Assembly: GCA_016708025.1 (NCBI GenBank)
Contig: JADJGQ010000001.1
Span: 930,001-994,000, forward strand
Reading direction: 5' to 3'
DNA: 64,000 nt
DNA from: a bacterium
GTDB taxonomy: Bacteria; Zixibacteria; MSB-5A5; GN15; FEB-12
The position numbers and the translations under genes were made by a program. This document shows positions 45,219 to 53,117 of this stretch, one piece after another. Below the pieces are notes generated by a model that was not told the DNA's origin, did not search any database, and saw nothing but the letters and a program-made list of their open reading frames with translations. Numbering within the stretch: the first letter of the stretch is position 1; every line of letters starts with the position of its first letter.

Positions 45219-45248
45219 AGAAGATTCAGCACTAATGAAGAATAGTCT
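45219..45248 (-). promoter_or_regulatory. paired activator boxes upstream of the efflux promoter
   Basis: AGAAGATTCA (45219-45228) and AGAATAGTCT (45239-45248), starting 20 bp apart, resemble AGAATATTCT (8 and 9 matches of 10). Their centres lie ~110 and ~130 bases before the predicted sigma-54 start, the same geometry as the perfect boxes at 47796-47825. Confidence 0.6.
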
Positions 45249-45269
45249 CGAGTGGGATCAAGTTTCCGC

Positions 45270-46631
45270 TCAGTCCCGCTTTTCCGAGAGCTGGTACTTC
45301 TTCATCCGATAGATCAGCACATGTCGTGGAATCTGGAGATAATCCGCGGCCCGGGATTTGTTCCAGGCGAACTTTTCAAGTGCGTTGATAATCAGTCGTT
45401 TCTCGGATTCATGGAACGAAAGACTCTCACCTCCCGTCATTGTTTCCGTTGCATCAGCACGCAAAAACGACTTTCCAAAGTCATTTGGGAGATCACCAAG
45501 AGTCAGCGTATCTGCCGACCGGAGGATCACCATTCGTTCGATCAAATTCTCGAGTTCACGGATGTTACCGGGCCATGGATGTCGCAGAAGAGCCTGCATC
45601 AACGCTTTGTCGACAGTCAACGCCGCACCGGGGGAAAATCGCTGGAGGAACTCCTTGACCAGAAGGGCGATATCATCGGCTCTTTCACGAAGAGCAGGGA
45701 CACGCAGCGGAATCACATTCAAGCGATAGAACAGATCTTCGCGAAATGTCCCCGCGGTCACCCGCTCGGCCAGATCAACATTCGAGGCCGCCAGTAATCG
45801 GACATCGATCACTATCCGCTGCTCTGAGCCGACCGGTTCAAGTACTCGCTCCTGAATCACGCGAAGCAACTTGGCCTGCAACTCGAAGGGGAGTTCGCTG
45901 ATCTCGTCGAGAAGGAGCGTACCACCCTCGGCGAGCTCAAATTTACCCTTTTTGTCCTTCACCGCGCCGGTAAAGGCACCCTTCACATGACCAAACAGTT
46001 CGGACTCGATTAGCTCGCGCGGTATGGAAGCACAGTTGATCGCGAGAAATGGCGCGTGCGCGCGATTGCTCTTTCGGTGGATCGACCGTGCGACCAGCTC
46101 TTTACCGGTCCCGGATTCGCCGGAAATCAAAATGGTAGCATCGGTAGGCGCGATCTTTTCGATCAGCGCAGTCAAGTCGCGAAAGGCGCTCGATATACCG
46201 ACCATCTCTCGATTGGCTGATCCGATCCGCAATTGCTCACGCAGTTGGCGGTTCTCGTCTTCTAGCCGTCGGAACTTAAGCGCCTTGTCGATGGCCGTGA
46301 ATAATTGTTCATCCTCAAATGGTTTGGTCAGATAGTCAAACGCACCCAATTTGACCGCCTGAACAGCCTGGGGGACCGCCGCAAAGGCGGTCATTAGGAT
46401 CACATGTATTTCCGGCTGCAGTTTCTTCGACTGCTCCAGGAGCTCGATCCCGGTGACCTTGGGCATCTTCATGTCCGAGAGGATCAATTCAAAACGATTG
46501 CTTCTCAGTAGCGAGAGCGCTTCCTCGCCATTGGCGGCGGGGGTTACCTCGAATCCATGTTGCGTCAGCTTGAACTGCAGGATACGACGCAATGCGGCAT
46601 CGTCGTCGACCAGCAATATCTTCACCGCCAT
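45270..46631 (-). CDS. NtrC-family sigma-54-dependent response regulator (ZraR-like)
   Basis: A 453-residue regulator. The receiver domain has phospho-acceptor Asp53 ('LSDMKMPKVTG'). The AAA+ domain carries Walker A GESGTGKE, GAFTGA ('GHVKGAFTGAVKD') for contact with sigma-54 and 'GGTLLLDEISELP'. A Fis-type helix-turn-helix ends the protein ('NKSRAADYLQIPRHVLIYRMKKY'). GGGAGG precedes the ATG at 46631; the frame stays open further up, but only as a shadow of the kinase gene. It should activate the two sigma-54 promoters that flank it. The layout recalls ZraSR. Confidence 0.93.
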   Translation of the reverse strand: MAVKILLVDDDAALRRILQFKLTQHGFEVTPAANGEEALSLLRSNRFELILSDMKMPKVTGIELLEQSKKLQPEIHVILMTAFAAVPQAVQAVKLGAFDYLTKPFEDEQLFTAIDKALKFRRLEDENRQLREQLRIGSANREMVGISSAFRDLTALIEKIAPTDATILISGESGTGKELVARSIHRKSNRAHAPFLAINCASIPRELIESELFGHVKGAFTGAVKDKKGKFELAEGGTLLLDEISELPFELQAKLLRVIQERVLEPVGSEQRIVIDVRLLAASNVDLAERVTAGTFREDLFYRLNVIPLRVPALRERADDIALLVKEFLQRFSPGAALTVDKALMQALLRHPWPGNIRELENLIERMVILRSADTLTLGDLPNDFGKSFLRADATETMTGGESLSFHESEKRLIINALEKFAWNKSRAADYLQIPRHVLIYRMKKYQLSEKRD

Positions 46632-47719
46632 GTTGCCTCCCTGCTTACGGTGATGGAGGGGAAAGAGAGCAAAAGCTCGACTCCGCCATCTTCCGGAAAT
46701 GCCAACTCTATCGTCCCGCCATGAGCGTCGATGATAGACCGAACAATCGCCAGTCCAAGTCCGGTTCCCGATGCTTTGGTGGTGTAAAACGGCTCGAAGA
46801 TTCGTGCGCGGGATGCTGGTTCGATTCCATGACCATGATCCCGGATCGTCAAGCTTGCGCCTGAATCTGCTGATTCGGAGAGCGAAACCTCGATGGAGGA
46901 CCCCGCCGATGATGCTTCGATCGCATTCAGTAACAGATTGAGCACGACCTGATGTATTTTCTCCTGATCTCCCTTTATCCAAATATCGGGAGCGATAGCT
47001 GTTCTGACTGTCAGGCCGGCCTCTTTGATCTGCCGTTCTGTCTGGCGAAGGCTTGCCTGAAGTGAATTTGAAAGATTGAGCGGGACCAGCCGCGTCTCTT
47101 TCGGGCGCGCGAATTCGAGAAACTCCTGAATGGTGCCATCGATCCGTTTGATCTCTCCCACAACTATCTGCTTGAATTCTTCGCGATCACTGCTCGCGGT
47201 ACTCTCCTCGCTCAGGATCTCAACTGCCCCTTTGATCGATGCCAGCGGATTCTTGATCTCGTGCGCGACACCAGCGGCCATCTGGCCGACGAGGGAGAGT
47301 CGGTGCGAACGTTCCAGCTCAAGCTGAGTGCGCTCCTGTCGCTTGCGGATCAGGATCTCCCGATCGACCAACAATCCAATGAGAATTCCGATCGTGTAAT
47401 AGAAAAAGATCTCGATCAACTCCTGTGAGAGTGAGGTCATATGATTGGCATTGGTCGCCACGGCTCCAAAAAGGTATGGCATGATGGCGACCGAAATCAC
47501 GGTCGCCGCTATCACTCCACCGCGCAGACCAAACCAGGCGGCCGCAACCATGATCGGCAGATAACAGAAACGGCTGTGCAACGCATGCACCCACTCGCTG
47601 TGACCAAACAAATTCTCCAGTACCCATCCATAATGGATGGCCACCGTGAGCGAGGTAAGTCCGATCAAGACGAATATCTTGATCCGGTTGCTCTGGATCA
47701 TTCGTGAGTTAACTGCCAT
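46622..47719 (-). CDS. sensor histidine kinase, partner of the NtrC-type regulator
   Basis: A 365-residue kinase with about four membrane helices in the first 120 residues and hardly any periplasmic loop, followed by HisKA with His153 ('AAGVAHEIKNPLASIKGAVE') and a HATPase domain (NLLLNAIEAS, 'IRDHGHGIEP', 'GTGLGLAIVRSI'). It overlaps the regulator gene by 10 bases, so they form a pair. A metal signal (copper or silver) is inferred from the flanking genes; no metal-binding motif is visible in the sensor part. The weak ribosome site leaves the start uncertain. Confidence 0.9.
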   Translation of the reverse strand: MAVNSRMIQSNRIKIFVLIGLTSLTVAIHYGWVLENLFGHSEWVHALHSRFCYLPIMVAAAWFGLRGGVIAATVISVAIMPYLFGAVATNANHMTSLSQELIEIFFYYTIGILIGLLVDREILIRKRQERTQLELERSHRLSLVGQMAAGVAHEIKNPLASIKGAVEILSEESTASSDREEFKQIVVGEIKRIDGTIQEFLEFARPKETRLVPLNLSNSLQASLRQTERQIKEAGLTVRTAIAPDIWIKGDQEKIHQVVLNLLLNAIEASSAGSSIEVSLSESADSGASLTIRDHGHGIEPASRARIFEPFYTTKASGTGLGLAIVRSIIDAHGGTIELAFPEDGGVELLLSFPSITVSREATWR

Positions 47720-47795
47720 ATTCTCTTGCTAAGGTTTTCTGTTTTGCCGGGCTCAGGGCCCATAGTCATAAATCGGCATCTCTTGGGATGATTGG

Positions 47796-47825
47796 AGAAT
47801 ATTCTACAGTAATCAAGAATATTCT
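47796..47825. promoter_or_regulatory. paired perfect activator boxes (AGAATATTCT)
   Basis: Two identical 10-bp palindromes AGAATATTCT at 47796-47805 and 47816-47825, starting 20 bp apart (two helical turns). Centres lie ~108 and ~128 bases before the predicted sigma-54 start of the metal-binding gene, and ~80-120 bases before the divergent kinase gene. Confidence 0.75.
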
Positions 47826-47900
47826 GTTAGATTAGGGGAGGAGCCCCGTTGTCGATAGGCGTAAGTCACACTCTAACAAGAGCCTGCCGAATTACTTCTT

Positions 47901-47918
47901 CCGGCATCCGGTTTGTAT
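47901..47918 (+). promoter_or_regulatory. sigma-54-type promoter of the YHS gene
   Basis: CCGGCATCCGGTTTGTAT: GG (47903-47904), ten bases, then GT (47915-47916). It differs from consensus GC at -12 but shares GGCATCCG with the efflux promoter at 45125-45141. The predicted start is near 47928. Confidence 0.55.
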
Positions 47919-47958
47919 GCTTACCATTCAGAACATGTATTCGAGACAAGGAGTCGGA

Positions 47959-48432
47959 ATGAAGCAAGCTCTTTTGGCCATTGTTGCTGTAATCGCCTTG
48001 GGTCAGGGGACCCTACAGGCCGAGGAAAAAGTCGCGCCACGCGAGTTCAAATCGCAGACCCACTGCCCGGTGATGGGGGGTAAGATCGATTCGACCGTGT
48101 TCACCGATATTCAGGGTCAACGTGTGTATCATTGCTGTCCGGGATGTCAGGAAAAGTTGGTTGCTGACCCAGACAAGTACTTCAAGAAGGCGCTCGAAAA
48201 AGGGATAGTCTTTGAGAATATTCAGTCTGCCTGTCCGGTCACCGGGAAGCCGATCGATAAAAACGTCGTCACTAACTATGAAGGAAGACGTATCTATTTT
48301 GCTGACACGGCAGCACGCGATCTCTTCTTCAAAGAGCCGGCGAAGTACCTTGCCCTTCTGACTGCGCAGGGCGAAGAGAAAAGCGCCAAACCGTCTCCCG
48401 AGAAAAAGGCCGAATCCGGCCACTCGCATTGA
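47959..48432 (+). CDS. exported YHS-type metal-binding protein
   Basis: A 157-residue protein with a signal peptide (MKQALLAIVAVIALGQGTLQA) and two related YHS-like modules, 'HCPVMGGKID' with 'YHCCPGCQEKLVADPDKYF', and 'ACPVTGKPIDKNVVTNYEG' with 'FKEPAKYL'. The tail has charged residues and ends His-Ser-His. Cys and His clusters suggest that it binds a soft metal in the periplasm. AAGGAG lies five bases before the chosen ATG. It stands behind the paired boxes and is followed by the superoxide dismutase gene. Confidence 0.85.
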   Translation: MKQALLAIVAVIALGQGTLQAEEKVAPREFKSQTHCPVMGGKIDSTVFTDIQGQRVYHCCPGCQEKLVADPDKYFKKALEKGIVFENIQSACPVTGKPIDKNVVTNYEGRRIYFADTAARDLFFKEPAKYLALLTAQGEEKSAKPSPEKKAESGHSH

Positions 48433-48464
48433 ACCATTTTCCCCGCTCGCTTGTTTAATCATGA

Positions 48465-48487
48465 AAGGCTGCTTAACTGGCAGCCTT
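48465..48487 (+). terminator. hairpin after the YHS gene
   Basis: AAGGCTGC/GCAGCCTT with a seven-base loop, followed by ATCATTTTC. The T run is weak, so some transcripts may read on into the superoxide dismutase gene. Confidence 0.55.
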
Positions 48488-48538
48488 ATCATTTTCTGCG
48501 AATCAGAGGATCGATCACTGAAAAGAGGAGAGGAATGT

Positions 48539-49120
48539 ATGACAGGGATGAAGCGAACAGGAATGGTGATCGCGTGCGCGGCATTGGGGCTGTTTTGCCT
48601 GGGTGGCTGCAAAGGGGAGAAGCAGGCCGAAACGCACGCAGACACGCATGCTGAACAGACCATGGCTCCGGGACTCAGAGCCATCGCTCACTTATCGCCC
48701 ACGGAGGGTAACCAGGTGTCCGGTACGGTCACCTATACTCAGGAGGCGGACGGTGTTCGCGTGGTTGCTCATGTCACCGGATTGACTCCCGGCAAACATG
48801 GATGGCACATTCACGAAAAGGGAGACTGCAGCGCTCCTGATGCTACCTCCGCGGGCGGCCACTACAATCCGGATTCCATGCCGCACAGCGGGCCACACGT
48901 CTCTGATCGCCACGCCGGAGATATGGGGAATCTTGAGGCTGATTCCAGTGGTGTCGCGCACATGGAATACCTTGATGCCGTCATGCGATTGCAGGGCCCC
49001 AATACGGTCATTGGGCGAGCGGTGATCATTCATGCCGCCGAGGATGACCTCACTACCCAGCCGACCGGCAATTCGGGGGCACGTGTCGCCTGCGGCGTGA
49101 TCGAACAAGACAACTCGTAG
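48539..49120 (+). CDS. sodC: Cu/Zn superoxide dismutase, lipoprotein form
   Basis: A 193-residue protein with a lipobox (LGGC) and the SodC core: copper ligands in 'GKHGWHIHEKGDC', the bridging His in 'SAGGHYNP', zinc ligands in 'HVSDRHAGDMGNLEAD' and the last copper His in 'RAVIIHAAEDDLTTQP'. It converts superoxide to oxygen and peroxide outside the inner membrane. A His-rich patch (THADTHAEQT) precedes the domain. GAGGAGAGG lies just before the ATG. The link with the copper genes fits its need for copper and the oxidative stress that copper causes. Confidence 0.93.
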   Translation: MTGMKRTGMVIACAALGLFCLGGCKGEKQAETHADTHAEQTMAPGLRAIAHLSPTEGNQVSGTVTYTQEADGVRVVAHVTGLTPGKHGWHIHEKGDCSAPDATSAGGHYNPDSMPHSGPHVSDRHAGDMGNLEADSSGVAHMEYLDAVMRLQGPNTVIGRAVIIHAAEDDLTTQPTGNSGARVACGVIEQDNS

Positions 49121-49139
49121 TCGGACAGATATTTCCTAC

Positions 49140-49165
49140 AAGGTCGAGGACGTTTCCTCGGCCTT
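49140..49165 (+). terminator. hairpin after sodC
   Basis: AAGGTCGAGG/CCTCGGCCTT, 10 bp with one G-T pair and a six-base loop, 20 bases after the stop codon. There is no good T run. Confidence 0.55.
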
Positions 49166-49275
49166 GCTACCAAAATCAATCACCTTTCTTGCTCTTACTC
49201 CAAAATAGACTTGACGCGTCCGCGATAGTATTGTATTTAACCAGTAGGCTAATTAACTGAACGGTAGAATACGAT

Positions 49276-49701
49276 ATGCAGACAGACCAGCTCTCCAGCA
49301 CCTTCTCCGCCCTGGCCGACCCGACCCGCCGGGCGATCCTCGCCTCTCTGGCCAAAGGGGATGCCAACGTGCAAACCCTGGCCAGCCCCTTTGACATGAG
49401 CCTTCCGGCGATCTCCAAACATCTCAAAGTTTTGGAGCGTGCTGGGCTTATTGAGCGCGGTCGCGATGCCCAGTATCGTCCTTGTCGACTCAAAGCGGAT
49501 GGTCTCAAGCTGGCGGCCACATGGTTGGAGCATTACCGCCGCTTCTGGGAAGAGAGCTTCGACCGGCTGGAAGTCTTTCTTCGGGAAATGCAGAACGAAC
49601 AGAAAACAGTGACCCGGGTAAGCAATAAGAGCAAGCGGCCCAGCCGCGGACGTTCGAAGGGAAACAATAATGCCAGAAGAAAGCAGAAAAATGAGCACTA
49701 G
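49276..49701 (+). CDS. ArsR-family winged-helix regulator
   Basis: A 141-residue repressor: 'ALADPTRRAILASLAKGDAN', then 'MSLPAISKHLKVLERAGLIE' (recognition helix) and 'RFWEESFDRLEVFLREMQ'. It is of the type found with AHSA1 genes and lacks the ELCVCDL metal site of metal-sensing ArsR proteins. The tail is basic (SNKSKRPSRGRSKGNNNARRKQK). It overlaps the next gene by 32 bases and probably controls the four-gene operon. Confidence 0.9.
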   Translation: MQTDQLSSTFSALADPTRRAILASLAKGDANVQTLASPFDMSLPAISKHLKVLERAGLIERGRDAQYRPCRLKADGLKLAATWLEHYRRFWEESFDRLEVFLREMQNEQKTVTRVSNKSKRPSRGRSKGNNNARRKQKNEH

Positions 49702-50176
49702 CGAGCCTAAGCTGGTCATCGTACGGACATTTGATGCGCCGCTCGCCATGGTCTGGAAAGCCTGGTCAGACCCGGCCATGCTTGCGCAATGGTGGAGCCC
49801 GAAGGGATGGACCGCGCCGGTCATCAAGCTCGACTTCCGCGTTGGTGGCAAATATCATTTTTGCATGCGGTCTGCCGAAGGTCAGGAATGCTGGTCGACC
49901 GGCGTATATAAAGAGATCATCCCGATGAGCAAGATCGTTTGCACTGATAGTTTCGCCGATGAAAAAGGAAATGTTGTTTCGGCCTCGCATTACGGCATGA
50001 AGGAGGAGATCCCCGAAGTGCTGCTGATCACTATCGAGTTCAGGGAAGAGAACGGCAAAACTATCATGACGCTGACTCACCTCGGTATGCCCGCTGGTGA
50101 GATGGGCGAAATGACGACTTCCGGCTGGAACCAGTTCTTCGACAAGCTGGCCGCTATCGTGCAATCGAGCCACTAA
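49670..50176 (+). CDS. AHSA1/SRPBCC-family protein
   Basis: A 168-residue START-like protein with the AHSA1 pattern 'VRTFDAPLAMVWKAWSDP', 'AQWWSPKGW', 'DFRVGGKYHFCMRSAEGQE' and 'TSGWNQFFDKLAAIV'. Proteins of this group near ArsR regulators have unknown ligands. AAGGGA before the ATG supports the long start overlapping the ArsR gene. It is 82 bases before a paralogue. Confidence 0.88.
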   Translation: MPEESRKMSTSEPKLVIVRTFDAPLAMVWKAWSDPAMLAQWWSPKGWTAPVIKLDFRVGGKYHFCMRSAEGQECWSTGVYKEIIPMSKIVCTDSFADEKGNVVSASHYGMKEEIPEVLLITIEFREENGKTIMTLTHLGMPAGEMGEMTTSGWNQFFDKLAAIVQSSH

Positions 50177-50258
50177 GCTACATTGTATAAGAGATGTCAG
50201 GTTCGCTTGGCCGAACCAGTCACATCTATTGAAATCCGGGCAAATAAGGAGTGCTAAA

Positions 50259-50744
50259 ATGATAGATGTCGAACGCTCGGCGACATTGCCGCCACCCTCC
50301 GACCGCGAGATGTTTGCCGTGCGGATAATCAACGCACCCCGAAAGCTCGTCTATGAAGCCTGGACCGACCCGAAACAGGTTGCCCAATGGTGGGGACCCA
50401 ATGGCTTCACCAACACGATCCATGAAATGGATGTCCGCCCGGGCGGGGTCTTCCGGTTGACTATGCACGGGCCGGACGGCAGAGATTATCCGAACAAGAT
50501 CACCTTCCGCAAGGTTGTAGAGAACGAGCGGCTGGAATACGATCACCACGGAGACACGGATGAGAGCGATCACCACTTCAAAGCGACCGTTCTATTCGAA
50601 GAGGTTGATGGCAAGACAAAGCTCTCGATGTTGATGGTCTTCCCAACCGCTGAAGAGCGCAACAAAGTAGCGGAAGAATATGGCGCGGTCGAAGGACTCC
50701 TGCAACATCTGGGACGACTGGCCGCGTTCATCGGCACAAAATAA
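50259..50744 (+). CDS. AHSA1/SRPBCC-family protein, second copy
   Basis: A 161-residue paralogue of the previous gene: 'VRIINAPRKLVYEAWTDPKQ', 'AQWWGPNGFTNTIHEMDVRP', 'GGVFRLTMHGPDGRDYPN' and 'VEGLLQHLGRLAAFI'. AAGGAG lies eight bases before the ATG at 50259, which is better than the TTG at 50229. It is nine bases before the DoxX gene. Confidence 0.88.
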   Translation: MIDVERSATLPPPSDREMFAVRIINAPRKLVYEAWTDPKQVAQWWGPNGFTNTIHEMDVRPGGVFRLTMHGPDGRDYPNKITFRKVVENERLEYDHHGDTDESDHHFKATVLFEEVDGKTKLSMLMVFPTAEERNKVAEEYGAVEGLLQHLGRLAAFIGTK

Positions 50745-50752
50745 GGAGATTC

Positions 50753-51163
50753 ATGTCAAAATTTGCAGCACAGTGGAGAGGGTATGCTCCCTACTTATTA
50801 GGTATCATGCGAATCATAGCGGCATTCATGTTTATGCAGTCCGGGACGATGAAAATGTTCGGCTGGCCAAAAGCGATGCCGGGTGGAGGGACCGTCGAGC
50901 TGATGTCGCAGATGGGGATCGGTGCGACACTCGAAATAGTCGGCGGATTCCTTATCCTGATCGGACTGTTCACCCGGCCAGTGGCGTTCATTCTTTCGGG
51001 GATGATGGCGGTCGCCTATTTCCAGTTTCATTTTCCGACCAGTTTCTGGACAGTGGTAAACAATGGCTCCCCGGCAGTGCTCTTCTGTTTCCTCTGGCTC
51101 TATTATTCCATGGTCGGCCCAGGGAAGTTCAGCGTGGATGGTTGGCGGGGGAGAGTTCAATAG
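50753..51163 (+). CDS. DoxX-family membrane protein
   Basis: A 136-residue protein with four hydrophobic segments and the DoxX pattern: 'GIMRIIAAFMFMQSGTMKMF', 'GIGATLEIVGGFLILIGLFT' and 'RPVAFILSGMMAVAYFQFH'. DoxX proteins take part in redox or stress responses in the inner membrane; the exact role is unclear. AAGGAG lies five bases before the ATG. It is the last gene of the ArsR operon. Confidence 0.9.
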   Translation: MSKFAAQWRGYAPYLLGIMRIIAAFMFMQSGTMKMFGWPKAMPGGGTVELMSQMGIGATLEIVGGFLILIGLFTRPVAFILSGMMAVAYFQFHFPTSFWTVVNNGSPAVLFCFLWLYYSMVGPGKFSVDGWRGRVQ

Positions 51164-51240
51164 AGGTAGATGCAGTTTTGTATTGTTCTGAATTCTTGTA
51201 TGCCTTATGAATAGTTTGTTCATTGGACTAGGAGCAAATA

Positions 51241-52173
51241 GTGAATCGCGTCCTACTGGTAATTTCCACAGTCTTTGTCTTTATGGCTACAATCCGAAGT
51301 GACGAAGTGCAAGGGCAAGCCATAGACGCCAGCACTGTTCCGAGTTCCTCGCGTGACTCACTATCGACGGCCTCTGCACTTTTTGGCAAAGGCGATTATC
51401 TGACAGCATATTGGTACTGCTTCCATCTCTTCGGTGATATTCCGCAAGAGGTGACGGACCTCATTTGTAGACGACGCCATGAAGTTGGCAATATTCCGCT
51501 GGAGATAAAAACCACATACGAATCCATGTGTTCTCGAAAAATGGCTGTGGACACAGTTGATCGTGATGAATTGACACTGGGTACTGAACAGTTGGTGTCT
51601 GTTGGGCTTCTTGTCGACAGCCTCATCTTCGTAATTGAACGTGAATTGATTTCCCGCTACTTCCCTGATGCATTCGCGGCTGATCTCATGAAGGACTTTG
51701 TAATGGTCGATTCGACAATTATGGAGGACCAGATGGCTTGGATTGTGGAACAAAATTCAGAGAATGGCGTGGGCAACCACAGAAGGTTGAACTTCCGGTC
51801 GCGGGATGGCTTAGCGGTGAAGGGCTTTGAGGGCTCATTATATGATCGAGTACAAATCGACATTGTTACAGCAGACTCCCAATCGACTATTAGCTCATTG
51901 GCAGCTGCAGTACTCGACTCAAAGGGAATCCGGCTCCCATTGGTGGGAGGTCCAAATAGCTACGCAAAATCCCCTCCCTGCGTGATGATTGAGTCGGCTG
52001 GAGTCTTGGTAATGATCTCTGAGCATTGTGAGAACTATTACCGTTCTGACGGCAGTATGGAGGAGGATGTTTTTTGGTCCAAAGCGGCACATTGGGTGTC
52101 ACTCATTGCGGGTGTACACCCTATATCGATTCTTGCCTGGAACTGCGGAGGTCCGGTCAGGGAAATGAATTGA
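51241..52173 (+). CDS. exported protein of unknown function
   Basis: A 310-residue protein starting at GTG (51241) with AGGAG seven bases before. It has a signal peptide (MNRVLLVISTVFVFMATIRS) and a mature part without clear domains. Seen are 'ALFGKGDYLTAYWYCFHLFG', 'LICRRRHEVGNIPLEIKTTY' and Cys residues at several points. A and T are more frequent than in the neighbours, which may point to transfer. No family recognised; the context gives no clue. Confidence 0.7.
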   Translation: MNRVLLVISTVFVFMATIRSDEVQGQAIDASTVPSSSRDSLSTASALFGKGDYLTAYWYCFHLFGDIPQEVTDLICRRRHEVGNIPLEIKTTYESMCSRKMAVDTVDRDELTLGTEQLVSVGLLVDSLIFVIERELISRYFPDAFAADLMKDFVMVDSTIMEDQMAWIVEQNSENGVGNHRRLNFRSRDGLAVKGFEGSLYDRVQIDIVTADSQSTISSLAAAVLDSKGIRLPLVGGPNSYAKSPPCVMIESAGVLVMISEHCENYYRSDGSMEEDVFWSKAAHWVSLIAGVHPISILAWNCGGPVREMN

Positions 52174-52385
52174 GTCTATCGGTTGATGCTAGTCTAGCGG
52201 TCACACCGCTCTTAACTTCAAGGGCCCATTCACCCGTCGGAGATTAGTCCGAATAATATTCGCCACTCAGGCGCCAGAGACTCTCGAAAATTCGAATATG
52301 TGCGATTCTTTATCGCTTCTTACTCCATCAAATGGACTATATTATCGGCAGTTAGTCTGCTTTAGGCAACCGAGAGGAGCGTCGT

Positions 52386-53099
52386 ACGGGACAGGATATC
52401 TATCTTCTGACACTGACCGCAGCATCGATTGCGTTTATTCATACGATCGCCGGTCCTGATCATTATATCCCATTCATCGTCATGGCCAAGGCCCGCGACT
52501 GGTCGGTGGCCAAGACGACCTGGATCACGTTCCTGTGCGGGATCGGGCATATCGCCAGTTCAGTCATACTCGGACTGGTCGGAGTGGCTCTCGGGATTGC
52601 GGTCTCAAGGCTCGATGGGCTGGAATCATTCCGCGGGTCTGTCGCCGGTTGGGCATTGACCTCATTCGGGCTGGTCTATCTGGTCTGGGGAATTCGCCGG
52701 GCGATCAGAAACAAACCGCATACGCACGTTCATCTCCACGAGGACGGCAGCAGCCACGCCCACACCCATGATCACCGTGAGGAGCATACCCATCCTCATG
52801 ACGTCGAACAGAAGAGCAATCTTACTCCTTGGATTCTCTTTACGATCTTTCTCTTCGGACCGTGTGAACCATTGATCCCAATCGTCATGTACCCCGCCGC
52901 GCAACACAGTATGTCCGGCCTGATCATCGTGACGACCGTCTTTGGAGCAGTGACTATCGCGACCATGCTCGGGATCGTCCTTGTCAGTATCTTTGGGATC
53001 AATCTTCTGCCGATAGGGAAGATGGAGCGGTACAGCCATGCGATGGCGGGCGGATCGATCTTCCTCTGCGGTCTGGCGATTCAGTTCCTGGGGCTGTGA
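52386..53099 (+). CDS. NicO/UreH-type metal transporter, apparent ACG start
   Basis: A ~237-residue membrane protein that probably moves Ni2+ or Co2+. It has H-x5-DH in 'AFIHTIAGPDHYIPF', a His-rich cytoplasmic loop 'HTHVHLHEDGSSHAHTHDHR' and 'LFGPCEPLIPIVMYPAA'. The first ATG (52482) would remove the first helix and the metal motif. Counting back by alignment with the paralogue at 9966, the first codon is ACG at 52386, and GAGAGGAG ends six bases before it. No ATG, GTG or TTG occurs between the previous in-frame stop (52353) and 52482. Confidence 0.8.
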   Translation, partial: TGQDIYLLTLTAASIAFIHTIAGPDHYIPFIVMAKARDWSVAKTTWITFLCGIGHIASSVILGLVGVALGIAVSRLDGLESFRGSVAGWALTSFGLVYLVWGIRRAIRNKPHTHVHLHEDGSSHAHTHDHREEHTHPHDVEQKSNLTPWILFTIFLFGPCEPLIPIVMYPAAQHSMSGLIIVTTVFGAVTIATMLGIVLVSIFGINLLPIGKMERYSHAMAGGSIFLCGLAIQFLGL

Positions 53100-53117
53100 C
53101 CGAACAGGGGAAAGCGT

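Noticed and set aside
46632..46982. N-terminal extension of the NtrC-type regulator
   Set aside because: The added residues are only a shadow of the kinase gene, while the ATG at 46631 has a strong ribosome site and the normal receiver start.
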